This document shows positions 48,552 through 59,575 of a stretch of 64,000 bases of DNA, one piece after another. Where the stretch lies: the NCBI GenBank assembly GCA_964247055.1, contig OZ176059.1, positions 1 to 64,000 on the forward strand, in the 5' to 3' direction. A model generated the notes under the pieces. It ran no database searches. It had not been told where the DNA came from and saw only the letters and a program-made list of their open reading frames with translations. The DNA comes from Paragordius varius (lineage: Eukaryota > Nematomorpha). The number at the start of each line of letters is the position of its first letter. Position 1 is the first letter of the stretch. A program made the position numbers and the translations under genes.

Positions 48552-51249
48552 CCATTTCCCAGTCTAAATAAACGTTTTCCCAGTCAATCGAAACATTTTC
48601 CCAATCAATCGAAACGTTTTCCCAGTCAATCGAAACGTTTTCCCAGTCAATCGAAACATTTTCCCAGTCAATCGAAACATTTTCCCAGTCAATCGAAACG
48701 TTTTCTCAGTCAATCGAAACATTTTCCCAGTCAATAAAAACATTTTCCCAATCAATAAAAACGTTTTCCCAGTCAATAAAAACGGTTTTATTTTTATGGT
48801 AAATATCAAAACAAGATATAAAAATAACTTTTAACCATTATCAGCGTAAAATTAGGATATTGTTTTTATAAAAACACAATTATTGAATGACAATTTTTCC
48901 AAGTATATTCCAGTGCACAATCATTAATGACTTATTCTTTAAATGTTATATTTTTGGAATATGAGTTAAGATAATATTTTTTATTTTATCTATGGTTCGC
49001 ATTAATATATGCGGCTAACTTATACCTATAGTTACGGATAAAATAACAAAATTTATAAAAATATACCATTTTTATCACAAAAGTCATTTAACACTTTATA
49101 TTGGATCTTAACATATATTTTACGCTAATTTTATAATATATAACATTTGAATGGGGGCCTTTTTAAATATCTTTGAGCGGGCCGCAAAAAATTTGAAAAC
49201 CATATGTAAAAATATGCCCACAAAATCTTAGTAATATTCATGTATCTTACGCAATCATTATAAATGAGTCAATTAAATTGGTAACGAATTAAAAAAAATT
49301 GTTATATTGTGTTTGTATTTTACATTCTTAGAAAATTATGTGAATGCCCGTATATATTTCGAATGGGGAACCGCGTGCTTTTTGAGTTAAAAATGCGGCC
49401 CGCGAAGGCATTTAGTTGGACACCCTTGTTTAGTAAAATCTCCTTTTTATTAAATATTTTTATATCAAAAACATTTTTATTAAAAAAAATTCGTTAAGAT
49501 ATTTTTTCCGATAGTATTTTTATCGACAAACCGGACATATTTAAAAACTATTGTGAAGCGTTCCACAAATATTAATGCAAACTATCGCTAAAATAAATAT
49601 TATCTTAACTCAAATTCCTAAAATATAACATTTAAAGAATAAGTCATTAATGATTGTGCACTGAAATATACTTGGAAAAATTGTCATTCAATAATTGTGT
49701 TTTTATAAAAACAATATCCTAATTTTACGCTGATAATGGTTAAAAGTTATTTTTATATCTTGTTTTGATATTTAACATAAAAATAAAACCGTTTTTATTG
49801 ATTGGGAAAACGTTTTTATTGATTGGGAAAATGTTTTTATTGACTGGGAAAATGTTTCGATTGACTGAGAAAACGTTTCGATTGACTGGGAAAATGTTTC
49901 GATTGACTGGGAAAATGTTTCGATTGACTGGGAAAACGTTTCGATTGATTGGGAAAATGTTTCGATTGACTGGGAAAATGTTTCGATTGACTGGGAAAAC
50001 GTTTATTTAGACTGGGAAATGGTATATATATATTAGAATCATTTTCCTTTCATATGAGATAAATAAAAACAATGGCATAAGGACTTTTGTAAGCTTTAAT
50101 ACTCACCTACCAGGGTAGACAGTCATGACACTTAATGTTAAATATATTTATGTGAAAATATTAATATAAATGATGGAATACCAACAAATTTAGTTTCCCA
50201 AGTTCTATAAGCATAACCATTCACAAAAAGGACTAAAGACTCATTAGGGACCGCTGTTATATTAGCACGGATTGACCCGTTAGATACTTCAGAAATTCGA
50301 TTGAAACTATAAAGAATTAATTGACACGTTTTTGCTAAATTTGGGTCATTAAACAAATCAGAACAATCTTCCTCAAATATAAATCGCCCATTGTAGCTCC
50401 TGTATTCCGTCAAAGGGTAGGAGACTATAATATAGTTTTCAAGTTTTTTTCCATCTATGGTAATGATCAAATTTCCAGCATAATCACATTTACCAGGTAT
50501 GTTAAAAATTAATTTCGTTTTGTTTGACACTTGGAAGGGCACTCGTTTTCCATATTTGGTAGTTATTTGAATGGTAGGGGGTGTTTTGGAATTTTTAAGA
50601 GGTTGCCAAAATTCAGCTATATCAAATTCACACTTTTTTATCTGATTCGGAGATACCTCTATGGTATCTGTATGTTCTATATATCGAAAAATTACAATTT
50701 AATATAGGAGAAAAAATATCAATTGATAAGGTTAAATTGAGAAAATAATCTTTACAGAGCGTGTAACAATACATCTACTGTTTAGTTATTCAATGATATT
50801 TAACCAAAAGAATAAAGTATATATATGCAATTCCAAATCAAAATTTAAGGATTTAAAATATTTGTTAGAACATACAAGTAGCCTCTGGTTATCATACAAA
50901 AAACAGCAATTGCACAATGTTAGAGTATCTTATTAATAAGGAATATACCTTCAATAAAAATTTGTCCACGGCTAACTGTCACGCCATTTTTCAGTACTGA
51001 ATAAGGGCCGTCCACTAGATTTAATTTAGGTGCTATCTCTTGATTAAGAAATTGACTATAATTGACATTACGGTAAGAAAATGTTCTGTACGCAAAATTG
51101 ACAGTTATGTTAGCTCTCCCTTTGTAGACATCAAGAAGTTCATAATAATATTCGTCACCAAATCTAACCCATATATCTTTTGGCTTTGGTTGAGATTGAG
51201 CTAATACACCGTAGAACCCAAATAGGAATAAAATTGATAGTGGTATCAT
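46979..51249 (-). CDS. Secreted multi-exon protein with repeated W-D...C modules
   Basis: Minus-strand exons, all joined at phase-1 introns: 51249-50949 (signal peptide MIPLSILFLFGFYGVLA), 50676-50182, 48511-48464 (48 bases), 48147-47890, 47331-47197 (135) and a terminal exon from 47007 that can end at 46979 (KTEVIETS, stop). The total is about 421 residues, with many NxT/S sites and paired cysteines, so an extracellular protein. Two modules look related: TWDKAGNFKYTPKSLTTSV...YYQC and TWDQIKSHLLPNQYSTEVTV...YTIEC; FWQPLKNSKTPPTIQITTKY in exon 2 may be a third. The second intron (about 1.7 kb) is filled by a fold-back palindrome. An alternative 3' end splices a 30-base intron at 46996-46967 into 46966-46868. 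The family is not recognised, and the beta-rich look could fit an Ig- or FN3-like fold. Confidence 0.68.
48550..50025. mobile_element. Fold-back element, TTTCCCAGTCAATCGAAAC family, in an intron
   Basis: The left end ACCATTTCCCAGTCTAAAT leads into about eleven 20-base units of TTTCCCAGTCAATCGAAAC type (48550-48785). The right arm (49785-50020) is the inverse and ends CTGGGAAATGGT. The arms go on pairing beyond the minisatellite for about 200 bases (TAAAAATAACTTTTAACCAT, TAATGACTTATTCTTTAAAT). The 600-base centre holds a hAT remnant. The whole lies in the second intron of the secreted multi-exon gene. Confidence 0.9.
49147..49432. mobile_element. Short hAT-type element in the centre of the fold-back
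   Basis: Left GGGGGCCTTTTTAAATATC then GAGCGGGCCGCA; right ATGCGGCCCGCGAAGGCATT then TAGTTGGACACCCTTG. These are the usual inverted hAT termini with GCGGGCCGCA inside. No coding. Confidence 0.6.
50070..50135. repeat. SINE remnant
   Basis: GTAAGCTTTAATACTCACCT and CCAGGGTAGACAGTCATGAC correspond to the tail blocks of the SINE at 10083-10272. The tRNA part is absent. Confidence 0.45.
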
Positions 51250-51288
51250 TTCAAAAAAATTAATAGCCTTGATATAATTTTTGGAAGT

Positions 51289-51297
51289 CTTATATAG
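51289..51297 (-). promoter_or_regulatory. TATA box of the secreted multi-exon gene
   Basis: Minus-strand CTATATAAG lies 40 bases upstream of the ATG at 51249. The same TATATAAG word precedes the small secreted gene at 59576. Confidence 0.65.
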
Positions 51298-51397
51298 AGA
51301 ATAAAAATGCCTACAGTATTGAAGGAGATTAAGTAAATATTTTTAAATTTGGAAATAAAGAACGATATAACTGACTAAATAAATATTTTTAAATTTT

Positions 51398-51785
51398 TTG
51401 GCCCAAAGCCTAATTTTTATGGCAAAATCATTACATAACTCGTGCGTAATACGTTATTTTTGTAGAAAATGTCAATATTTGCATTAATTCAAAACAACTT
51501 GCTCGACAGTTACTACAGTAAAATAAATTATACAAATACTATCTGGCTAAACTTACACTTCTGATTTAAGACCGATTGCCGAATTATAATGTATAACAAA
51601 ATTTAAATAAAACATTTTTTTATATTTAATAAAAATTAACCGTATAATTATAAATGATATAAAAAAAGCATAAAAACGGAATAATTTGTTTTCTGTTTGA
51701 TGTATTTAGAATTTTACCAACTTAGATAAAATTGATATAATATAAATGTTTTATACCTGATCGGGATACTTTTAAATGATTTTTG
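51398..51785. repeat. Direct duplication, copy 1 (upstream of the secreted gene)
   Basis: About 390 bases that recur at 53940-54330 in the same orientation: shared blocks CAAAACAACTTGCTCGACAG, AAATTATACAAAT, CTAAACTTACACTTCTG and AAATGTTTTATACCT. It begins about 100 bases upstream of the TATA box. Confidence 0.75.
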
Positions 51786-52137
51786 TTATGGCCTATTTTA
51801 GCGGTAAAAAGTGGGACTGAATTTAATTAATTGTTTTGTAAATATAATCTAAGATCTGTTTATTATAAAATATATTTAATTTGCTTTTATAAAAAAAAAT
51901 AAATTAAAATAATATCTGTGTGATCCATTAAAGTGGATATAACTTCTTAATAACTCGTGAGGGCCAAACTCAAAAGCACTGTAAAAACTATGATTTTTTT
52001 CTATCAGAATATTTAAATATTTCATCAAACTTTACTGTCAATATCAAATGGATTTATATTGTAGCTTTTGATACTTATGATTCCCGTTAAATATTTTTAA
52101 TGTCTTCTGGGATGATATGCATTTATTTCCCTTGTAT
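51786..52137. other. Spacer, no gene recognised
   Basis: AT-rich sequence between the duplication and the palindrome. Nothing is recognised. Confidence 0.45.
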
Positions 52138-53521
52138 ACCATTTTTCATGCAAAAACATCATTTTTTCAAGCAAACGCACCATTTTTTCAAGCATACGCA
52201 ACAATTTTTCAAGCAAATGCAACATTTTTTCAAGCAAAGACAACATTTTTTCAAGCAAACGCAACATTTTTTCAACCAAATACAACATTTTTTCATCCAA
52301 ACGCAACATTTTTTCAACCAAAGACAACATTTTTTCAAGCAAAAACAACACTTTTTTTAATATTACAAAGAATTATTATTTATTGTTAATTATAAATTAT
52401 TTATTGATTTTAAGTAAATGTAATTTATTTTTAGCGTTGAATTAAGATTTTTATCGTTTTATCATCAATATTTGATGGTAAAATTGATTTTCAAACATTT
52501 TGAATTTGCCCATAAATTGCCTTATTTATTTATATTAATTATATTTTTCTTTTACAATTTTGGTTTCGCCTAATCAAATTATTTAATTTGCACTTCAACA
52601 GTGTCCTTGAACACTTCAAGTTGGTCCTTGAACGTTTCCAGTTGGTCCTTGAAGTCTTTAAGTTGGTCCTTAAAATATATAAATTTAGTTTTACCCTAAT
52701 TTTTGCATTTATTTTTTAATATATATTATTATTTATTAACCTAATTTTCTTTATTTATTATATATTTATTCATTTAAAAATAAAAAATTTTATTGAAACC
52801 ACTTTTTTGTTTCAAAATATTTTTTTAATTGAACAAAATTATTAACTTTTAATGTTTTTAATGAAAATTTTTTACTAACCCAGAAAACTCATATATTTTT
52901 TTTCGTGTTATAAATATCTAAAATTATTTTAAAAAATTAATATACGGTTTCTCAAAGATTAAAAGATGATATCGATTTAAAATTTATGTTAAATAATAGA
53001 AAATAGGTTAAAAACAATAAAATAGATAAATTATTTTCGATTTAATTTATAAAAGTTAAAAACAAAACAAAAAAGTCAAAGGACCAACTTGAAGTGAAGG
53101 ACAACTTTAAACTTTCAAAGACATTCTTTAGTGCAAATTAAATAATTTGATTAGGCGAAACCAAAATTGTAAAAGAAAAATATAATTAATATAAATAAAT
53201 AAGGCAATTTATGGGCAAATTCAAAATGTTTGAAAATCAATTTTACCATCAAATATTGATGATAAAACGATAAAAATCATAATTCAACGCTAAAAATAAA
53301 TTACATTTACTTAAAATCAATAAATAATTTATAATTAACAATAAATAATAATTCTTTGTAATATAAAAAAGTTGTTTTTGCTTGAAAAAATGTTGTCTTT
53401 GCTTGAAAAAATGTTGCATTTGCTTGAAAAATTGTTGCCTTTGCTTGCAAAAAATGTTGCGTTTGCTTGAAAAAATGGTGCGTTTGCTTGAAAAAATGAT
53501 GTTTTTGCATGAAAAATGGTA
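52138..53521. mobile_element. Nested fold-back: 1.38 kb palindrome with CAAGCAAACGCAACATTTT arms
   Basis: The left end ACCATTTTTCATGCAAAAAC leads into about ten 21-base units (CAAGCAAACGCAACATTTTT type, to 52352). The right end has the inverse array (53370-53521) closing GCATGAAAAATGGT. The unique inner arms (52353-52576 and 53144-53369) are near-perfect inverted copies, including CGCCTAATCAAATTATTTAA against its inverse. The centre is another fold-back element (52577-53143). The frames across the arrays are repeat artefacts. Confidence 0.92.
52577..53143. mobile_element. Fold-back element, CAAGTTGGTCC family, at the palindrome centre
   Basis: Left TTGCACTTCAACAGTGTCCT with three CAAGTTGGTCC-type units; right CAAAGGACCAACTTGAAGTG and TTTAGTGCAA. 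The inner sequence is clearly the same as 27411-27835. It sits exactly at the symmetry centre of the larger palindrome. Confidence 0.85.
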
Positions 53522-53529
53522 TATTAGCA

Positions 53530-55220
53530 TTTAGAAAAATAAAAGAAAAAAAAGTGGCGAAAGGTTTTAGATAAATATTTTTTCATTTTATTTTTGAAAA
53601 AAATGTATTATGTGCCTACAAGGCTAAAGAAAGCATATTTTTATTTTGGCCTTCACTATTAAATCACAATGTAGATAACTACCCCAAAAAAGTCAGTTTT
53701 AAAAATATGAAAATGATCAATATTAGCTCTCCTAACTGTATCTTAAATCGCAGGTATTAAAACATATTTTAATATTTTGAGATTTTTATTAGAATTTAAA
53801 TATATAATAATTTAAAAAGTTTATATTTTTATATAATTTTTAGGTTGAATTATCCGAAATTCATTCAATTCAGCTGATTTATAATCCCAAAATGATAATT
53901 GTTCAGCCTATTTATTTTATACGAAAAACAAATCCTTAAATTTTTGGACCAAAGCCTATTTTATATATATTTTGTCAAAATCTTACATAAAACTCGTACA
54001 TGATACCGTACTTTTGTAATATATGTAAATATTTGCATTAAATCAAAACAACTTGCTCGACAGTTACTAGAGTAAAATAAATTATACAAATGCTATCTAG
54101 CTAAACTTACACTTCTGGTTTACCGATTGTTAAATTAATATAATATATAACAAAATTTGAATAAACCTTTTTATATTTCGTAAAAAAAATTAACCGAATA
54201 AATATAAATATAAATGATTTAAAAAGCATAAAACGGGAAAAATTACGTTTTTCGTTTGCTTGTATTTAGAAATATTACCAACTTAGATACATTTGATATA
54301 AATGTTTTATACCTAATTTTTTAAATGATTTTTGTTGAAATTGACTAAACATAGAAATATTTGTATAAATAATTTATTAACTATGAATGCGATAAATTAT
54401 AAAAATTAATCGTATTTTTAGTTAATATAGGTTAACTCTTTTTCACTAACTTTTTGTATAAAATTTAATAAATTGTCAATTATTTCCTTATTCTACTCAC
54501 CAAGTCCAAATTTATAATCATTTTATCCTAAGTTTGCGCATACAAATTTCTATCTCATTTATTAATAATATCGTCACACGTCACAAAAACATGTGTTTTA
54601 AAAACACTAATACACACAGCCTGAAAATCCCAAATAACATCCTTTATAAACGCCCTCAGGATAGTAAAAATTGCCTCAGCTTTCAAATCTATTCAAATTA
54701 GCAGAACCCCATATCATAAGATAAGCATTCGTCAAAACGGCACTAAGGCATATAGACTCTTGTATCTGACTAAAAATAATTATATCACACAATTTGTTAA
54801 TTGACAGTACATCATGATTATAAGTTTATTTAATAAAAAATCAATCGATATTTATGCTCCTCGAGGTGACGATATTTTTCCATCAATATTTTCTGTTATG
54901 ACTTGATTTTAAAAAATATAATATATATTATTATCACTGAAGTAACTTAGAAAATAATGAAAAATAAGGTGTCAAATGGTCATTAAAACAATCCAAAAAT
55001 TCATGACTTGATAATTAAAACGATACCACAACTCAACACTTGTTTATGAATTGATCACTTTATTGAATCAACTCTATTGCATCATATATCGAACTATTTA
55101 ATTTTATTAGCTCCGCTTCTGTATTCATACGCCTACCCCATATCTCCTCAAGTTTGGCTCTTGGAGTATTTCTGGCATTTGGCGGAGGTAAGAATGATTT
55201 GCACAAATAACTCCCTTTAA
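53530..55220. other. AT-rich stretch with the second duplication copy
   Basis: Apart from the duplication at 53940-54330, nothing is recognised. A minus-strand frame at 55060-55296 (WGRRMNTEAELIKLNSSIYD) may be a fragment of a retrotransposon, but I cannot place it. Confidence 0.4.
53940..54330. repeat. Direct duplication, copy 2
   Basis: Second copy of 51398-51785, separated from it by the palindromic element. No second copy of the secreted gene's first exon follows it. Confidence 0.75.
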
Positions 55221-55225
55221 CTTCT

Positions 55226-56787
55226 TTGCTTTCAGAAAACTCGCTGCACCTTCGATGGTCTCCAAAAATTTGGTCAGCAACTCTCTTTATCAGCAAAGCA
55301 AATTATATGTCTGGAGGAGTTTGGTTCTTGGAGGTTATTAATTATGTACCGCATTCTCATAGATTGGCCGAGCTCCAAATAAAAAATACTAAACACTATA
55401 CGCTTATTAGTGCCCACGGCCTAAATGATGTCTCGGAGTATGCTGAATTTTTGAACGATTTAGAATCCATTCTACATTTGGTTCCAGCACGAAATAATCT
55501 TCTGATATCAAGTGCAGAGTGAGAAGAAACATATCTTCGTGGTCTATTGGAAGACAGACTCTAACTGCTTCCACCAAGACTGGTAAACTTCTTGCATTCT
55601 TTTGAAATGACCGAGGTCTTCTGTTGGCAACACTTTTTTTCCGGATTGCCAACATGGTCTGTACACAAAAATAAGAAATGTGTGCCCTTCCCAAATTTAT
55701 TTCGTCATTGTGCGAGAGAAAGACCTGTCGATGGTTAACAATGTTGGATGCTTGATCAACAACGACCTCATTAGCGATCATCTCTTGATCTGCGCTGAAT
55801 TACAGGTGACATAGATTCCTCCGCGCCCCTTAATAGGTCCAAAATTAAATGAACCACAGTGCTTGGTGAACTCACTTCCAACAGGCAAAGGCATGCTGTC
55901 TACGAGGATTGGTTATCTTCGGGGACTAAACGATTTCCTTATGCGATACGAAGTAAGTGTTACACGAGTCGCCGCAGAGCATGGATCAATGCTAATGTGA
56001 ATCGTTTAAAACGCAACAGGAAAGCGTTTGCTTTACGATATTTTTCTAGGCTGGCAGCTAATGAGAAGCACTGAAGGAAACATTTTTCAATGATTCGCTT
56101 CCTGCTTCGACGGCCCAGGCCCTGCACTAGTCTGCATTCTGATGGCAGGCTGGTAATAGACAGTGCACCGCCATTACAATGATTTGTTGGGGGATAATAA
56201 AGCGGCCCAGGATGACGTTATCAATAACCATCCATTCTCAGTGCAGTTTGATGTAGGGTCCTTTCGACTGGGTATGAATTCTTCCGAAACTATAAATGTA
56301 CAGGACCAGACCACAGCGCAGCTGATGTTTGGAAAAAAGAAATTGATTGGTGCACCGACAACGTCCTGCCTGTATATTGATGGAGGAAAGGGTGGAATAT
56401 GAGTTAATCAATATTGCAAAGCAGGAACCCAGCCATTCCTAAAGATTACAGGTCGTGAACACAGTGTATAAAGTATTGGCCAACATTGCCCTGTCTAGAC
56501 TTCAGTCCTTTGATGATAAACTGCATCATGCAATCTGTGGTTTTAGGCGGGGTAGATGAACAATGGACCTATTCTGCTCTTTGGTAATTTCCATCGAGAA
56601 AAGCAAACGCTATAAACACTTCTCTACCTGGGCTACCTGGATATAACTAAGGCTTTTGATTAACTGGATAGGAAGCACGTCATGCGTTTGCTGAAGAGGG
56701 TTGACATGGAGGAAAATTTTATGAACTTTATAATTCACTTGATAGTGAAACACGTAGTCAGGTGGCAGTTGAAACGACCTATTCGGA
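55226..56787 (+). pseudogene. Non-LTR retrotransposon, endonuclease and RT N-terminal part
   Basis: Plus-strand blocks: an endonuclease-like HRLAELQIKNTKHYTLISAH and YAEFLNDLESILHLVPARNN (55350-55520), a later linker with charged frames, then reverse transcriptase DYRVVNTVYKVLANIALSRL followed by the QxGFRRGR block (about 56450-56560), YLDITKAFD (motif A, about 56640) and SQVAVETTYSE. At 56788 a hAT element interrupts the RT, which resumes at 58354. Frame breaks are numerous, so the copy is dead. Confidence 0.75.
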
Positions 56788-58345
56788 CAGTGGCGTACCG
56801 ATGGGGGGGCAAGGGGTGCATCATGCCCCGGGTGACTATTACTTTTTATCAAATATCAATGCCTAAACTCAGCGTTTAGCAAATAAACAAAAAATCCGGA
56901 AAGAGAATAAAAAACAAATAAAATGCGAATGAATATGAAATCTTTAACGAAAATATCTGGCCCTAACATTGAAAAAGTGTATGCGACACAAATATAACGG
57001 TACCTCTAAATATAACTACTTAAATACACCAGAAATCCTAGTTATTGTTCCAATAAATAGAGATGAGAAAATTACAAATATACCATTGGTAATTCCAAGC
57101 GCTATACCTATAGAGTTTCATGATGTCGCCTTTTTAAAATTTCTTAATAAAATGTTCCCCTAATATCTAATCAACTCCCAGAAAGATTTATTCGTGGATA
57201 TTAAGGATTTAGATAAATGCAATCTTTTTGAAACACAAAAAATTATCGTTCTATGCCCCAACCTTGGTTTTTTTTCGACGTTGCAGTAAAAAAGAAGGAT
57301 TTAAAATTGAGAGGTCTTGGCTTTTATCAAAGAATAAATCTGTGTATTCTTTTTGTTGCCTACTTTTTAATTGATCTAATTCTTTATCATCTCTTATAAC
57401 TACGCATGATTTTAATAAATGGAGGATAAGAGATAGATTGATCCATCATATAGCCTCAATCATGAGCATTTGAAAGAGGCCGAAAGAAGACTGATAAATA
57501 AAACAGGAATATATTCTGCTCTAGAAGCTCACACAATCGGAAGGATCGATGGCGAAATATTTTATATTGAAAATTGGCCTGCATGAAATTAATCACCCAA
57601 GATCCTCCTTCTCAAGTACATGTTATAAGTTTAATGTATCTAAATGCCTCAGCACCGAATCCTAAAACGTCTTATCTACTAAAACTTGTAGCTCAGTTTG
57701 ACCCAATAATGGGTGAACTTATGAGAAACACTGAATCTCCCACCACTTTATCCTATATTCCACCCAAAATCCAAAACAAGTTTATACATCTTTTAGCTTC
57801 AGCAGTTAAAGCTAAGTTGATCGATGAAATAAAAAAAGTAAATATTATGGACTTATATTTCATTTAACGCCGGATATAGCCCACCGAGAACAAATTTCTC
57901 AAGTTGTCAGGCATGCATTGATAATGATCATAAAAGAATCCTTTTGGGTTTTTTTTCGGTTATTCAAAGATGCAATGTCAATTGAAAAGGTCATTAAAGA
58001 AAATTGAAATATGGATAATATTAAGTTATCAAATTGTAGATCTTAATGCTATGATAAATGCAACTGTGATGTCTGGAATAAAATAAAAGAGCAATATTTA
58101 TCAACTGTGACGATTATCCCTTGAATTTAGTAAGGAGTTACGGTAGCAAAACAAGATGATTTTGTTGTGACCTGTGGAATAATTGAAAATATCTATTTTT
58201 TCAAGTTCAACTATTAGATGTGACCTAGTTGCAACGTTTGTATTTTTTTTACTAAATTGTAATATTGGTTTTCAAAAAGAAAAGAAGGGGGGCGGTTTTA
58301 TGCCCCAGGCGCTGCAAATGCTAGGTACGCCACTGCGTTGACTAT
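56788..58345 (+). mobile_element. hAT element (DUF4371/ZMYM-like transposase remnant) inserted in a LINE
   Basis: Inverted ends CAGTGGCGTACC (56788) and GGTACGCCACTG (58324-58335). An 8-base target duplication TATTCGGA lies at 56780-56787 and 58346-58353, with ten unexplained bases (CGTTGACTAT) between the right end and the second TSD copy. The frame at 57574-57867 contains FDPIMGELMRNTESPTTLSY then IPPKIQNKFIHLLASAVKAK, matching the F-D-P-x-x-x-x-H-L...Y-L-S-P-x-I-Q-N-E-x-I pattern of the DUF4371 transposase region. Other frames are broken. Confidence 0.8.
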
Positions 58346-58570
58346 TATTCGGAACGAGGTCTGAAGCAAGGATGCCCTCTGTGGCAAAAACCCTTCAACT
58401 CGGCAATGGACTCAATAGTAAGAAAGTTTCACTCGAGCTTTCCCAACGTCTTTTTCCAAGTACTCTCCTACGCAGATGACCTTTGCATCTTGACGGATTC
58501 GGAGCAAAATCTGGGATAGGCTCTCAATCAACTGGAATCTGAACCGATGCCTTTTGGCTTTAATATAGTG
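58346..58570 (+). pseudogene. Non-LTR retrotransposon RT, continuation after the hAT insertion
   Basis: Reads ERGLKQGCPL and then VLSYADDLCILTDSEQNL, the YADD catalytic box. It follows directly in phase from the SQVAVETTYSE block at 56750-56787 if the hAT and one TSD copy are ignored. The LINE ends or is truncated shortly after 58540. Confidence 0.8.
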
Positions 58571-58930
58571 AAATATGGATGTGAAAAGCCTTATTAGAAA
58601 ACTAAAAATTTCATATAAAACAAAACCAAATTGCTGTCTCTCAGTTTTTGTCTAGAAGAATATAGATTAGAATGCTTCAAATTTTCTTATTCGTAAAACT
58701 ATAGAGTAAAAAAATTTTAACCAAGTTAGAAATATGTTAATAAATAATTTTATAGAGTTTTTGTCCCGAATAGAAACAAACATCCAAATAAGATTTTATA
58801 ATTTTTCCTTAAATTGTCATTTTTATACTTGCTAATATATTTGCAAATTAAATTTTTAGGGTCTTTATCATGTCATTAACCAAAATACTGATAGATAAAA
58901 TCTATATTAATATAATCAACCTTTCTTTTA
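58571..58930. other. AT-rich stretch, possible upstream exons
   Basis: A weak 12-base phase-1 splice pair at about 58859-58870 could belong to the following gene. Nothing else is recognised. Confidence 0.35.
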
Positions 58931-58934
58931 ATAG

Positions 58935-59106
58935 GTATGGTACAATACTATGATCATTATACGTAATTAATGATAGTTCTTACTATAAAAATAAGCACAT
59001 TGTGTAAGATATTATTTTCTTGCCTAGGGAGGACATATTTAGCGGATCTGTTTTATCAATTAGAGAGTATGTTAAGAAAAATTTCACGCGGAAAACTCAA
59101 GATTAA
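58935..59106 (+). CDS. 3' exons of a small spliced gene
   Basis: Exon 58935-58962 (28 bases; acceptor TTTCTTTTAATAG, donor GTAATT; reads MVQYYDHY) joins a terminal exon 59028-59106 (acceptor TTTTCTTGCCTAG; EDIFSGSVLSIREYVKKNFT then RKTQD, TAA) across a 65-base intron, phase 2. AATAAA overlaps the stop at 59105-59110. The 5' end is unknown, as is the function. The strong acceptors and matching phase support it. Confidence 0.42.
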
Positions 59107-59444
59107 TAAAATTTTCCAAATATAATTTAATGGCTATTACCTCCTATTTTGTCATAGGTTAGAATTTAAGGAGGTGATATTTAAAAAAATATAAAACTCT
59201 TTAACCGACATACTTCACTTAGATGGTATTTTACTTTTTCTGAAATAATTTAATATAAAGTTATGACCTACTGTAGTATACATGTCATTATATTTACTAC
59301 TTAATTTTATTATTTATTAAGAAAAAATTCTTATTATTGTTCATTAAATTGCTTAATTAAGAACATATTTATAAAATTATTGTTGAAAGACTTGTTTGGT
59401 TGTTAAATGTTGGACTAATAGGTTAAATGATCTCTAGATGAAGG

Positions 59445-59452
59445 TATATAAG
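59445..59452 (+). promoter_or_regulatory. TATA box of the small secreted gene
   Basis: GTATATAAG, the same word as upstream of the secreted gene at 51249, about 125 bases before the ATG at 59576. Confidence 0.45.
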
Positions 59453-59575
59453 ACATGAATCGTCTATGAAAGTCATATTTTGATATTTATATTTTGTTAA
59501 CTTCTTCACAATATAAATTGTATCAAATTATTCAACAAATGCCTATGAGTCTAAAAAATCAAAAAATGTCCACGC

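Noticed and set aside
48564-50010. Two frames rich in LTGKMFR repeats, at 48564-48809 and 49765-50010
   Set aside because: They are the two inverted arms of a fold-back element; the near-identical peptides follow from the palindrome.
52140-52352. Evenly spaced repeats that look like a CRISPR array
   Set aside because: The repeats are adjacent with no unique spacers, in a eukaryotic fold-back arm.
52097-53530. Frames rich in HFFKQ, FFQANAT or LLEKM repeats
   Set aside because: Minisatellite arms of the palindrome, open in several frames at once.
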